64,000 bases of DNA from Syntrophus gentianae (GCF_900109885.1 NZ_FOBS01000004.1:147185-211184); one strand, 5' to 3'. Shown: positions 18,362 through 27,433, counted from the stretch's first letter. A program made the numbers and translations. Notes: generated by a model not told the origin, from the sequence alone.

Positions 18362-19192
18362 ATGGCGAACATGCTGAATGCCTTAAAGACGATTGAGCAG
18401 TACAAATCCGACAGTCCGTACTACAGCGAACTGCTGGATATTCTGGCGGAGTTGCTCATCCTGCGGGAAGAGTATCTCAAGACTTCCGGCGGAATGATCT
18501 TTCCGGTGGATGAACACCTGATCCCCCAGAAAGTGGCAGGTGGTTTACCTCTTATTGACTTTATCTCCGGAAAATTCGATATCTCTCTGCCGCGGAACTA
18601 TTTCCTCAAGCTGCTGGAAATCGCAGGAAAGCGGTCCCCGGAAAGAACACAGGAAATGCTGAAACAGCTCGAGGACGGAGATCTGGATTTTGAGAAGATG
18701 ATCCGTTACACCTTCGACCCCCTTGCGGAAGGAGAATTTCCCGAGGAAAAGGATGATGATTTTTATGATCTTGTGGAGCTGTTTCTGGAAGAAAGTCTGA
18801 GACCGGAATTGGAAAAGATCGCCCATCATTACGGCGAGAGGATTTCCCAACTCGGATGGTCCGAAGGCTACTGCCCGATCTGCGGAAAAGAACCGAAAAT
18901 CGGGAAGATCAAGGCCGGTGATGGACGTCGTTATCTCTTCTGCAACCAGTGCGGTTTTGAGTGGCACTACCGGCGGGTGAAATGTCCCTTCTGCGGCAAT
19001 GAAGAACAGCACGCCCTTGCCTATTTCACCATCGAAGGGGATGAGCGTTACCGTGTGGATGTGTGTAATGTCTGCAAACGTTACATCAAGATGGTCGATC
19101 TGAGAGAGACGGAACAGGAGGCCAATCTCGACGTTGAAGACATTGCCACCCTTCATCTCGACATGCTGGCCTACGAGGAAGGTTACAGTTAG
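18362..19192 (+). CDS. fdhE: Formate dehydrogenase accessory protein FdhE
   Basis: About 276 residues from the ATG at 18362, behind a GGAGG site; in-frame starts at 18266 and 18329 would lengthen it. The C-terminal part has four Cys-x2-Cys pairs (CPICGKEP, CNQCGFEW, CPFCGNEE, CNVCKRY) of the FdhE rubredoxin-like folds. FdhE binds the formate dehydrogenase catalytic subunit during maturation. Divergent mobB supports this. The formate dehydrogenase genes themselves are not in the window. Confidence 0.9.
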   Translation: MANMLNALKTIEQYKSDSPYYSELLDILAELLILREEYLKTSGGMIFPVDEHLIPQKVAGGLPLIDFISGKFDISLPRNYFLKLLEIAGKRSPERTQEMLKQLEDGDLDFEKMIRYTFDPLAEGEFPEEKDDDFYDLVELFLEESLRPELEKIAHHYGERISQLGWSEGYCPICGKEPKIGKIKAGDGRRYLFCNQCGFEWHYRRVKCPFCGNEEQHALAYFTIEGDERYRVDVCNVCKRYIKMVDLRETEQEANLDVEDIATLHLDMLAYEEGYS

Positions 19193-19216
19193 TTCGAAGA
19201 ATGCCGAAGCCGGTTC

Positions 19217-19873
19217 ATGGACACTGAAAAGATCGCTCTTCTGATTGATCGACTGGAGGTCAGTCTGGAAGGCAGTTATATTCCCATCGTCACACAACTG
19301 GCGGAAACGCAGCACAATCCTTTTGAAATCCTCATTTCCACAGTGCTCAGTCTCCGAACGAAGGACGAGGTCACGGCCGCAGCCACGGAGAGGCTCTTTC
19401 GTCTGGCCTCAACGCCGGAGAGGATGCTGAAGCTGAGCGAAGAGGAAATTCGCCAGGCCATTTATCCCGTCGGCTTTTACCGGAACAAGGCCCGGCAGAT
19501 TTCCGGAATCTGCCGGGATCTTCTTGACCGGTTTTCCTCCCGGGTTCCCGATACTCTGGAAAATCTGCTTTCCCTCAATGGTGTAGGGCGGAAAACGGCC
19601 AATCTTGTCCTTTCCTTGGGCTACGGGCAGGAGGCCATCTGTGTGGATACCCATGTCCACCGGATCTCCAACCGTCTCGGTCTGGTGAGCACCAAAACAC
19701 CGGAGCAGACGGAATCGGCTCTGCAAGACGTTCTGCCGCGCTGCTACTGGTCCCGCTACAATACCCTCTTGGTTTCCTTCGGTCAGCGCGTCTGCCGTCC
19801 TCTTTCACCCCTCTGCAGCACCTGCCCCCTCGGAGATCTCTGCCCCCGCATTGCCGTGACCCGCCACCGCTGA
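19217..19873 (+). CDS. nth: Endonuclease III
   Basis: 218 residues. The helix-hairpin-helix has the catalytic lysine K126 (NGVGRKTANL) and D144 (CVDTHVHRI). The [4Fe-4S] cluster ligands C193, C200, C203 and C209 keep the C-x6-C-x2-C-x5-C spacing. It removes oxidised pyrimidines and nicks at abasic sites. It starts 24 bp after fdhE and is convergent with polX. Confidence 0.95.
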   Translation: MDTEKIALLIDRLEVSLEGSYIPIVTQLAETQHNPFEILISTVLSLRTKDEVTAAATERLFRLASTPERMLKLSEEEIRQAIYPVGFYRNKARQISGICRDLLDRFSSRVPDTLENLLSLNGVGRKTANLVLSLGYGQEAICVDTHVHRISNRLGLVSTKTPEQTESALQDVLPRCYWSRYNTLLVSFGQRVCRPLSPLCSTCPLGDLCPRIAVTRHR

Positions 19874-19885
19874 GCCCTTTCAGGC

Positions 19886-21619
19886 CTATCGGACGGCATC
19901 GCCACCCTTGAGGTGGGCAAGGACCTCTTCAACCGGTCGGCTGTTCAGAATGGAGGAGGGCTGGCACCAGCCACGCCGGGCCATGCCGATGCCGAAGCGG
20001 ATCAGGTCGAAATGTTCCGGACGGTGTGCATCCGTGCTGATCGCCAGCAGGAGGCCCAACTCCCTGGCCCGGTATATGGAGATGTCCTGAAGATCCAGGC
20101 GGTCCGGCATGCAATTGATCTCCAGTACCTTGCGGTGTGCTGCCGCCCCTTGAAAAACGGCTTCCAGATCCACGGCGACGGGTTCCCGCTTCCCAATGAG
20201 ACGGCCGGTAGGGTGAGCCAGGATATCCACATGAGGGTTCTCCAGGGCCTTCAGAATTCTCCTGGTCATCTTTGCCTCGTTCTGGTTCAGGGCGGAATGC
20301 ACCGAGGCCACAACCACATCCAGTCTGGAAAGGATTTCGTCCGACAGGTCCAGCCGCCCATCGGCCAGGATATTGACTTCAATTCCCGAGAGCAGCCGAA
20401 TTCCTTCCAGCTCTTTATTGAGCCGGCGGATGGCCTGTTGCTGTTTCAGCAGGCGTTCCTCATTCAATCCTCCGGCAACGCCCAGTCCGCCGGAATGATC
20501 CGTAATGGCAAGATAGGAGTAGCCCGCCGCTTTTGCCGCCTGGGCCATGGACTCCAGGGGTGCCGCACCGTCACTCCAGTTCGTGTGCACATGGAGATCT
20601 CCCCGGATGTCGGAACGCTGGACCAGTTCCGGAAGGGCATTTTTGGCCGCAAGGTCGATCTCCCCGCGATCCTCGCGAATTTCCGGCGGGATATACTGCA
20701 TCCCCAGGCGTCCATAAAAGGCCTCTTCCGTGGTAAACTTTTCCAGTTTGTCCGTGTCGACATCGGTGATTCCGTATTCACTGAGTTTCAGCCCTTTTTT
20801 CTGCATGCGGGTCCTCAGGGCAATGTTGTGTTGCCGGCTGCCCGTAAAATACTGCAGGAGCGAGCCAAAGGCTTCATGTTCCACCATCCGCAGATCGGCC
20901 TGGAGCCCGTCGGCCAGGATCACGCTGGCCTTTGTCGGTCCCTGGACCAGGACTTCTCGGACCAGAGGCAGGGCTACAAAGGAACGGATGACGGCCTCAG
21001 GATTCTCGGCCGTTCCCATGAGGTCGATGTCGCCGACGGTTTCCCGGAAGCGACGGAGACTCCCTGCCGCAAGGAGATTCTTTGCGCCCGTCAGGAGCCG
21101 GAGCCGGGATAGAACTTCCTCAACCACGGGAAGCGCTTGTCCCAGGGGAATGCGTTGATCCTTGCGCCGTAAGGATTGAATCTGGTGCAACAGATTTTCC
21201 GCGGTCCGATCCCCGAGTCGAAAGAGAGAGGCCACCTTTCCCTGTTGAATGGCCTGCTCTAACTCATCGACAGAGGAAATTCCCAGTTCCGTCGCCAGGC
21301 GATAGGCGGTCTTCGGGCCAATGCCCGGAATCTCGAGAAGATCGGAGAGACCTTCAGGAAGAGAATTCTTCAGGGTTTCCCAGGCAGCCAGATGACCGGT
21401 GCGGACCAGTTCCTCCATCTTGGCGGCGATCGCCTGGCCGATTCCGGGAAGGGCTTTCAAATCCTCCCCTGACGCCAGCATGACGGCAATTTCCCGGGGC
21501 AGGTGTTCAACGACCTGGGCGGCTCGGCGATAAGCCCGGATTTTAAATGGGTTTTCGCCCTTGATTTCCAGGAAATTCGCCATTTGCTCAAAGATCCCGG
21601 CGATGTCGGTATTCTTCAT
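19886..21619 (-). CDS. polX: DNA polymerase X family protein with PHP domain
   Basis: 577 residues from the ATG at 21619, preceded by GAGGAGG; a longer frame to 21694 has no such site. It has the order helix-hairpin-helix (8-kDa) domain, nucleotidyltransferase domain with GDIDLMG near residue 193, and a C-terminal PHP domain beginning at HVHTNWSDG near residue 343 with AITDHSGGLG. Bacterial PolX fills short gaps in base-excision repair and its PHP domain gives 3'-5' exonuclease activity. It pairs sensibly with the convergent nth. Confidence 0.93.
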   Translation of the reverse strand: MKNTDIAGIFEQMANFLEIKGENPFKIRAYRRAAQVVEHLPREIAVMLASGEDLKALPGIGQAIAAKMEELVRTGHLAAWETLKNSLPEGLSDLLEIPGIGPKTAYRLATELGISSVDELEQAIQQGKVASLFRLGDRTAENLLHQIQSLRRKDQRIPLGQALPVVEEVLSRLRLLTGAKNLLAAGSLRRFRETVGDIDLMGTAENPEAVIRSFVALPLVREVLVQGPTKASVILADGLQADLRMVEHEAFGSLLQYFTGSRQHNIALRTRMQKKGLKLSEYGITDVDTDKLEKFTTEEAFYGRLGMQYIPPEIREDRGEIDLAAKNALPELVQRSDIRGDLHVHTNWSDGAAPLESMAQAAKAAGYSYLAITDHSGGLGVAGGLNEERLLKQQQAIRRLNKELEGIRLLSGIEVNILADGRLDLSDEILSRLDVVVASVHSALNQNEAKMTRRILKALENPHVDILAHPTGRLIGKREPVAVDLEAVFQGAAAHRKVLEINCMPDRLDLQDISIYRARELGLLLAISTDAHRPEHFDLIRFGIGMARRGWCQPSSILNSRPVEEVLAHLKGGDAVR

Positions 21620-21933
21620 CCTGCCTCCTCTGCCCGGATATTCCTCTTCCTTTGTTCTTCCTGGAAGGAGTGTACTTCTTGAGCAACATTTCACTTTTTT
21701 TTACTTATAATGCAAAAGACAACGCTTCTAACAGCAGAAAATGAAGGGATCGGCAGAAATTGTTGGAGTTATGTTTTTTGCATAATGCTGATATTAATCG
21801 TTGCGTCAGGGAAAAAGGATTGAATTCTTTCAACATCGATGGTATACGGCACAGCGTTGATGCTCGCGAACTATTTCTTCAAGGTCATCCTTATCCAGCG
21901 AGAAGCTAAAAAGAAATTAAAGAGGCTGAAATT

Positions 21934-22311
21934 GTGCATATTCTGATCAATGTATTACATATCCTTTCCTGTTTCGTCCTTGTAATCGTGGTTCTTCTTC
22001 AAGCCGGCAAGGGCGCCAATATGGGGGCGGCATTCGGAGGCGCCAGTCAGACCGTCTTCGGAAGCAGCGGAGCGGGAACATTTCTGGGAAAGATGACGAC
22101 TGCGGTTGCCATCATTTTCATGCTGACATCCCTTTTTCTTTCGTATACGTCGATCCGTAAGAGTTCTTCTCTGATGGAGGGGGCTTCCCGCCCCGTTGCG
22201 GAAAGACCGGTAACGACACCGGCACCAGCTCCGGCCCCGGTACCGGCACAGTTGCCGGCTAAAAGCGCGGCTCCGCCGGTAACCGCCCCACAGACCCAGC
22301 CAGCGAAGTGA
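21934..22311 (+). CDS. secG: Preprotein translocase subunit SecG
   Basis: 125 residues starting at a GTG with AGAGG upstream. Two membrane helices flank the conserved loop LLQAGKGANMGAAFGG. The last 40 or so residues form a Pro/Ala/Thr-rich tail not found in short SecG proteins. It is the small subunit of the SecYEG channel. tRNA-Leu follows 160 bp downstream, a common neighbour of secG. Confidence 0.94.
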   Translation: MHILINVLHILSCFVLVIVVLLQAGKGANMGAAFGGASQTVFGSSGAGTFLGKMTTAVAIIFMLTSLFLSYTSIRKSSSLMEGASRPVAERPVTTPAPAPAPVPAQLPAKSAAPPVTAPQTQPAK

Positions 22312-22471
22312 GGGCCGTCGTATCAGGAAAAATTGTCAGGGGAAGCATTTCATGTTGACAAAATCAGCAAGGGTAGGGTAGCTTGTTGATCGCTTGAAAC
22401 GTGCTTTCGATAGGGATGGCATTATAGAAGGGACGGACGATTTTCCAGGCGAGTCATGTCTTGGGAAAATT

Positions 22472-22558
22472 GCCGAAGTGGTGGAATCTGGTAGACACGC
22501 TATCTTGAGGGGGTAGTGAGCCACGCTCGTCCGGGTTCAAGTCCCGGCTTCGGCACCA
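22472..22558 (+). tRNA. tRNA-Leu (anticodon GAG)
   Basis: The 87-nt sequence folds into a class II tRNA. The acceptor arms pair GCCGAAG with CTTCGGC, the anticodon stem CTATC/GGTAG encloses the loop TTGAGGG, a long variable arm follows, and the T arm contains GTTCAAGTC. CCA is encoded. Confidence 0.96.
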
Positions 22559-22588
22559 AATATCTTAGATATTCTTTTTCACGGATAG

Positions 22589-22630
22589 TGGGGATTTAGA
22601 GGGAGACTCTAAATCCCCATTGTTGTTTGG
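22589..22630 (+). terminator. Intrinsic terminator after tRNA-Leu
   Basis: A perfect 13-bp stem (22589-22601 with 22607-22619, 5-base loop) followed by a T/G-rich tract, 30 bp after the tRNA. Confidence 0.82.
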
Positions 22631-22739
22631 AAAATCTGTCGGAAAAGAAATCCGTCTAACGATCGAGGATGGTGTTTCTTGAGTCAGGCTGGAAAGCGCG
22701 GACAAGGGATAGCGAAACTTTAAAGTTCGTAGAATTGAC

Positions 22740-22768
22740 TTGACAAAAGAGGACCAAGTTGTTATTGC
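22740..22768 (+). promoter_or_regulatory. Candidate promoter upstream of the SDR gene
   Basis: TTGACA (22740-22745), a 17-base spacer and TATTGC (22763-22768). The 377-base gap 22620-22996 holds no convincing gene; this is the only sigma-70-like element I could see in it, about 230 bases before the start codon. Confidence 0.4.
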
Positions 22769-22996
22769 ACCACACTGTAATACTTCACGATTCTGCTCCA
22801 GAGACGTGATGATGTTGCCATGTGCCTTTTAAGGCCGAGCCCATTCTTAAATAATTCTAATTCAATGGCCAAATCAGGATGAGAGTCTTGAAACTTGGGA
22901 ATTGTGGACCAATCGTAACATTCATCAGATAACCAAGACCATGAAAGTACTTCGATTGACTAACATCAACAATAATAATGACAGGGGGATTTAGAA

Positions 22997-23752
22997 ATGG
23001 GAAAGCTAGATGGTAAGGTAGCGGTCGTAACCGGCGGCGGAAGAGGGGTAGGACGAGCTATTTGTCTTGCCTATGCGCAGGAAGGCGCTGATGTTATCGT
23101 AAACTATGCCGGTAATCATGCTGCAGCCAATGAAGTAGTCGCCATGATTGAGAAAATGGGACGCCGGGCAGTGGCCGTTCAGGGGCGTGTCGAAATAAAG
23201 GAAGAGGCGGTGAAAACCGTGCAGGCCGCTGTCGATAATTTCGGGAGAATTGATGTTCTCGTAAACAATGCAGGTGCGACAAAACCGGCGATGCTCCATA
23301 AAATGACGGAAGAACAGTGGGATGCCGTGGTCAACATCCATTTGAAAGGTCCCTTCCTTTGTGTCCAGGCGGCGTCGAAATATTTCATGGAACAGAATTA
23401 CGGGAAAATCATCAATGTTACCTCTGTTGCCGGACTGGTGGGAACGACGGGACAGATTAATTACGCTTCGGCGAAAGGCGGTATTCTTTCTTTCACCATG
23501 TCCGCAGCAAGAGAGCTTGCAAAATTCAATGTTACAGCAAATGTGATCTCGCTGGGCATTGTGACAACCGATATGACCGAAAAAATCACCACGGATGAAA
23601 AATTGAAGGAAATCTACATGCGACGCATTCTCCTCGCACGGTATGCTGATCCGTCAGAAGTGGCCCCCGCATTCGTTTTCTTCGGCTGTGATGATTCAAG
23701 GTATGTCACAGGTCAGCTGCTGAGAGTCGACGGCGGCTATGGGATGACCTAA
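22997..23752 (+). CDS. Short-chain dehydrogenase/reductase, FabG-like
   Basis: 251 residues. The cofactor motif TGGGRGVG is at 12-19, NNAG at 90-93, and the catalytic residues are S143, Y156 and K160 (YASAK). The C-terminal VTGQLLRVDGGYGMT is typical of the FabG group. It would reduce 3-oxoacyl-ACP or -CoA, or another carbonyl, with NAD(P)H. It is a single-gene unit with its own terminator, so the substrate is not clear. Confidence 0.88.
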   Translation: MGKLDGKVAVVTGGGRGVGRAICLAYAQEGADVIVNYAGNHAAANEVVAMIEKMGRRAVAVQGRVEIKEEAVKTVQAAVDNFGRIDVLVNNAGATKPAMLHKMTEEQWDAVVNIHLKGPFLCVQAASKYFMEQNYGKIINVTSVAGLVGTTGQINYASAKGGILSFTMSAARELAKFNVTANVISLGIVTTDMTEKITTDEKLKEIYMRRILLARYADPSEVAPAFVFFGCDDSRYVTGQLLRVDGGYGMT

Positions 23753-23810
23753 ACCGCCAAATGGGAAAGCAGAACGAATTAGTTTAACAATCGAACATTC
23801 TTGATTTTAT

Positions 23811-23848
23811 AAAACCCTCTGAAAAAGAAGATTGTTTCAGAGGGTTTT
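23811..23848 (+). terminator. Intrinsic terminator after the SDR gene
   Basis: A perfect 14-bp stem (23811-23824 with 23835-23848) whose right arm ends in TTTT, 58 bp past the SDR stop. Confidence 0.85.
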
Positions 23849-23960
23849 ACACAAGTGGAGTGCTGTATATTAAGGGAATTTCATAAAGAGATATGGGGCT
23901 GACGGGTGACGAGAAGGAGAATTAAACAAGGATGCTTTTTAACCTCATGAAAGATATTTC

Positions 23961-23989
23961 TTGACAAAATTAAAGTTACATCATAGCTA
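23961..23989 (+). promoter_or_regulatory. Candidate promoter for the DUF2080-GNAT pair
   Basis: TTGACA (23961-23966), a 17-base spacer and TAGCTA (23984-23989), ending 55 bases before the DUF2080 start. The -35 is perfect, the -10 is weak. Confidence 0.45.
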
Positions 23990-24044
23990 AATCCATTGAG
24001 ATTTTTAAAAATATAGCAGGGAAAAAAGTCAGGAAATAAGGATT

Positions 24045-24341
24045 ATGGGAACAAAGGAATCAGAAAAAAAGAGCTCATTGTTGAAACCTCCGTTATCCAA
24101 AAAACTGTCTGAGAAGTCAGAGGAGAAAATAATGGAGCCGTCATCGACAAAAATCGAGGATCAGCCTGTGGAGAGTACTGCTGATAGACCATCGGACAGC
24201 AATATATTTCAAAAAGTCAAATTTGAAGTATATGGGGAAGAAATGATTTCCAAAGAGGTCAAGCAGAGCGGTAACAGTGGCCGGGTTTACTTGCCTCCGG
24301 ATTGGATCGGAAAACATTTAAAAATTATACGGATTGATTGA
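24045..24341 (+). CDS. DUF2080-like small protein with charged N-terminus
   Basis: 98 residues. Residues 1-55 are rich in Ser, Lys and Glu and probably disordered. The last 35 or so match the DUF2080 pattern: KEVKQSGNSGRVYLPPDWIG, an AbrB/SpoVT-like swapped-hairpin motif. Proteins of this family are known mainly from archaea and some deltaproteobacteria, often near transposon or acetyltransferase genes. It overlaps the next gene's TTG start by four bases, so it is likely translated together with the acetyltransferase. Function is unknown; DNA or protein binding is an inference from the fold. Confidence 0.7.
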   Translation: MGTKESEKKSSLLKPPLSKKLSEKSEEKIMEPSSTKIEDQPVESTADRPSDSNIFQKVKFEVYGEEMISKEVKQSGNSGRVYLPPDWIGKHLKIIRID

Positions 24342-24349
24342 GTAACAAA

Positions 24350-24805
24350 ATGGCAGATGAAATAGAGATAAAAGAAATCGATTTTAGATATGCCCCGGAA
24401 ATTACGGCCATCCATCGTGCTATCATGAAGGGTAACATTAGCGATTCCTGGATGCAGAGCATCGAACTCCATCTTCGGAAGCAGGATGTGGTTGGCTATG
24501 TGGCGATTAAGGACGGCCAGGTGACGGGATATATCATAGGTGAGATCAAGGGGCCGAGTTTCGGCCTGGAAAAAAGCGGCTGGATTATTGCGCTGGAGTC
24601 TCATCCAAATTATATGGGAAGCGGAATAGGGAAGGCCCTTGTGGAAAGCATCTTTAAATATTTCAAACAAAAGGGAGTGAAGGATATTTATACAGCTCTG
24701 CGGTGGGATGCCGTGGATATGGTTTCCTTCTTTATATCGGCAGGGTTCAATCGCTCCGATTTCATTAATCTGGAAAAACATCTTGACGATGCTGTTCCAG
24801 AGTAG
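24350..24805 (+). CDS. GNAT-family N-acyltransferase
   Basis: 151 residues from the ATG at 24350 (or 155 from a TTG at 24338 overlapping the previous stop). The GNAT fold is shown by the acyl-CoA binding segment ESHPNYMGSGIGKALVES, preceded by the beta strand GWIIALE. It resembles RimI-type protein or small-molecule acetyltransferases. Coupling to a DUF2080 protein suggests the latter is a partner or target. A bidirectional terminator separates it from the rnf operon. Confidence 0.85.
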   Translation: MADEIEIKEIDFRYAPEITAIHRAIMKGNISDSWMQSIELHLRKQDVVGYVAIKDGQVTGYIIGEIKGPSFGLEKSGWIIALESHPNYMGSGIGKALVESIFKYFKQKGVKDIYTALRWDAVDMVSFFISAGFNRSDFINLEKHLDDAVPE

Positions 24806-24880
24806 ATCAGCTGGATAAATCCACTCCCAATAAGCACGTGCCATATTTGGCAGCGTGAGTCACTGGTAAAGCGCAAGAAT

Positions 24881-24925
24881 AAAACAAGAGGGTACGACCC
24901 CCCAAAGGCCATACCCTCTTGTTTT
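24881..24925. terminator. Bidirectional terminator between GNAT and rnfB
   Basis: A perfect 14-bp stem (24881-24894 with 24912-24925) with T-rich flanks on both strands. It can end both the GNAT transcript and the convergent rnf operon. Confidence 0.88.
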
Positions 24926-24944
24926 CTTCAGTTCAAAAAGGTTC

Positions 24945-25805
24945 CTAGGCTGCCTTAAGGTCTCCTGCCTTTTTCCCTTCCGTCTGGAATGTCTGGAATA
25001 TCTTGCGAGGACACTTCTCAACACAAGCTAAATTACATTCCGGTCCATAGGCCAGACATTTTTCATGGTCGATGCGAACCAAGTCGTTCTCAACGCTGAC
25101 CGCACCGGCAGGGCAGGCCTTTACGCACATCTTACAGGTAATGCACCCCACTTTGCAGAGAGCCCGCACCGTTTTACCCGGATCATGGGTGCTGCACGGT
25201 ACCCACACACGAGCTTTCAAAGGGATCAACTCGATAACCTTCTTGGGGCACGCCCGCATACAGGATCCGCAGCCGACACACTTTGCCGCGTCAATCACCG
25301 GATAGGCATTCTCCAGAGTAATGGCGCCGAATGGACAGGATGCCACGCAATCCCCTAAACCAATGCAGGCATAGGAGCATTCCTGGGGGCCCCCAAAAGC
25401 CAGGCTGGCGCCGGCACAAGTCTCGTAGCCTAAATACTGATATTTCTGTCCAACCCCTCCGTCGATACGGGAACACCGGACCGAGGCAATTATGTTTGCC
25501 GCACCCCCTACTTTTTTTCCCGTAATTTCAGCAACCGCTTCCGCAACGGCGGCCTTACCAGGAAAGCAGAGATTTGTAGGCACGTCGGGATCGTTCACAA
25601 CGGCCTCGGCGTATCCTTCACAACCTGGATATCCACAGCCGCCGCACTGTGCACCGGCTAAGACTTCCAGCACTTCCTCCACTTTCGGGTTGGCTTCCAC
25701 AGCAAACTTCTGCGCTGCCAAAGCCAGACCAATGCCGAACAACAATCCGATACAAACGAGGAAAGCAATTCCTCCCAGCGCCAACTTCAACAATACTGGA
25801 TCCAT
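24945..25805 (-). CDS. rnfB: Rnf complex subunit B (iron-sulfur)
   Basis: 286 residues. An N-terminal membrane helix is followed by the [4Fe-4S] domain QCGGCGYPGCEGYAEA and then several ferredoxin-type motifs (CVGCGSCMRACP, CITCKMCVKACP and a further C-terminal Cys group). RnfB receives electrons from ferredoxin. It is the last gene of the rnfCDGEAB operon. The complex couples ferredoxin and NAD to ion transport across the inner membrane; in a syntroph it can run in reverse to make reduced ferredoxin from NADH. Confidence 0.95.
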   Translation of the reverse strand: MDPVLLKLALGGIAFLVCIGLLFGIGLALAAQKFAVEANPKVEEVLEVLAGAQCGGCGYPGCEGYAEAVVNDPDVPTNLCFPGKAAVAEAVAEITGKKVGGAANIIASVRCSRIDGGVGQKYQYLGYETCAGASLAFGGPQECSYACIGLGDCVASCPFGAITLENAYPVIDAAKCVGCGSCMRACPKKVIELIPLKARVWVPCSTHDPGKTVRALCKVGCITCKMCVKACPAGAVSVENDLVRIDHEKCLAYGPECNLACVEKCPRKIFQTFQTEGKKAGDLKAA

Positions 25806-25830
25806 GTCATACCTCGATTAATCTTTATCC

Positions 25831-26796
25831 TTAAAATATGGCCATCCCGGAAAAGCCCATAAACGCTAGAGCGAAAAGGCCGGTTGTTACAAAGGCAATG
25901 GGCAGACCTTTGAATGTCGGCGGTACGTTGGCCAGTTCCAGCCTCTCTCTGGATGATGCCATCAAAAAGAGGGCAAGAAGGAAGCCGCCGCCAGCTCCCA
26001 ATGCCAGCATGAAACTTTCAAAGGCGTTGTATTCATTGCTTGCCAGCGTCAAAGGAACAGCCAGAATGACGCAGTTTGCGATCACCAGGACAAGGTACAC
26101 ACCGAACGCCTTGAAAAGAGCTGGATTGACTTTGCGGAGAATCGTATCAACTGCCTGAACCGTAAGCGAGACTAGGCCAATAAAAACGACAACCTGCAGG
26201 AAATCAAGTCGGAAGGGTTTCAGAACGAACTGATACAGGAACCAGGAAATCATGGCGCTTATGACCATGACGATTGTGAAGGTCACGCCCATGCCGATCG
26301 CCGTATCCTTTTTCTTCGATGTTCCGATAAAAACACAGAGTCCAAGGTACTTGGTAAAGACATAGTTATTAATAAGCATGGCCCCGATCAGAATTGAAAA
26401 GAGATATCCGATATAGGGTTTTTTAACGTCTACCAGGGCCGTTCCCATGTCCTTGCCCTGTGAGCGAACCGTCGTCGTACTGACGACATGAGGTTCTTTC
26501 TGGTTTAGATCGTCTTTGAAATTGAGAGATACCGTCCGCTTGTCAGGGCTCAGGGCCACCTTTTCGACGGGAAGAAGGACATCAGGATTCGACTTTTCAA
26601 ACACCTTGAAATTGGCTGGATTGGTGGCCCATTCCTGGTCCAGTTCTCCCGCGAACTCAATCGAGATGGTGCGGTTATCCTTGAAGGCGGACTTTTTTAA
26701 GAAGGCGTTTTCCGCGTTACTGTATCCCGGAAGAACAATCAGCAGGACAAGTATCAGCAGGAAAAGCTGTACAGCGCGTTTCATAAAAGAGATCAT
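25831..26796 (-). CDS. rnfA: Rnf complex subunit A with extra N-terminal extracytoplasmic domain
   Basis: 321 residues, about 125 more than usual. The core RnfA (six helices) starts near residue 128 with YIGYLFSILIGAMLINNY and the conserved TKYLGLCVFIG, and ends in LAFMGFSGMAIF. Ahead of it are a signal-peptide-like segment (residues 5-28) and a beta-rich stretch (30-125) resembling an Ig-like/SbsA-type domain. The ATG overlaps the rnfE stop and has a strong AAGGAG site, so the long form is the translated one. RnfA forms part of the membrane core that carries the [2Fe-2S] centre with RnfE. The extension would sit outside the cytoplasm. Confidence 0.92.
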   Translation of the reverse strand: MISFMKRAVQLFLLILVLLIVLPGYSNAENAFLKKSAFKDNRTISIEFAGELDQEWATNPANFKVFEKSNPDVLLPVEKVALSPDKRTVSLNFKDDLNQKEPHVVSTTTVRSQGKDMGTALVDVKKPYIGYLFSILIGAMLINNYVFTKYLGLCVFIGTSKKKDTAIGMGVTFTIVMVISAMISWFLYQFVLKPFRLDFLQVVVFIGLVSLTVQAVDTILRKVNPALFKAFGVYLVLVIANCVILAVPLTLASNEYNAFESFMLALGAGGGFLLALFLMASSRERLELANVPPTFKGLPIAFVTTGLFALAFMGFSGMAIF

Positions 26797-27416
26797 GATT
26801 TCTTCTCCTTACTGCGATTGAAAACTATCTCAATGTAGTTGAACATCGCCATCATGATACCCACGCAGAAGAAACCGGCTGCTGGAAGCACGAAGAAAAG
26901 AAGGGGCTTGAATCCAAGGATATCGTAACCGAGGAGTGTTCCCGAACCAAGAAGTTCACGGACGAAACCGATGGTTACCATCCCGACCATGAATCCGACA
27001 CCCATGCCCACACCGTCGAAGAAGGAATTCCCCACCGTATTTTTGCAGGCAAACATTTCCAGGCGCATGGTGATGATTGCGAAGGCGACGATCAATTTGA
27101 CAAAGAGACCCACCTGTTTGTAAGCATCCGGGACGTAGGCCGCCAACACGAGGTCAATAACCGTAACCCAGGTGGCAATGGTCAACGTATAAGTCGGGAT
27201 GCGAATCCGGGGGTGAATGAAGTTTTTGATGGCGGCAATTGTGCAACTGGAAAAGACTTGCACGAAAAGAACGGCGGTACCTAGCAGTAACCCGTTCTTG
27301 ACGGAGGTTGTCAATCCGACCGCGGGGCACATGGAAAGGGCCAAGCGGAAAATCGGATTTTCCAGCAAAATACCGTTAACGAGAAGTTCAGATTTGGTTA
27401 ATTTTGTGACAGCCAA
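26793..27416 (-). CDS. rnfE: Rnf complex subunit E
   Basis: 207 residues with six membrane helices, starting at TTG behind GGAGGAG. It carries the conserved NPIFRLALSMCPAVGLT segment with the Cys that helps bind the membrane iron-sulfur centre with RnfA, and FACKNTVGNSFFDG. Overlaps rnfA by four bases. Confidence 0.95.
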   Translation of the reverse strand: MAVTKLTKSELLVNGILLENPIFRLALSMCPAVGLTTSVKNGLLLGTAVLFVQVFSSCTIAAIKNFIHPRIRIPTYTLTIATWVTVIDLVLAAYVPDAYKQVGLFVKLIVAFAIITMRLEMFACKNTVGNSFFDGVGMGVGFMVGMVTIGFVRELLGSGTLLGYDILGFKPLLFFVLPAAGFFCVGIMMAMFNYIEIVFNRSKEKKS

Positions 27417-27433
27417 GATTCTCCTCCTTTACA

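Noticed and set aside
19913..21112. 399-codon plus-strand frame opposite polX
   Set aside because: A shadow of the PolX coding strand with no recognisable motif.
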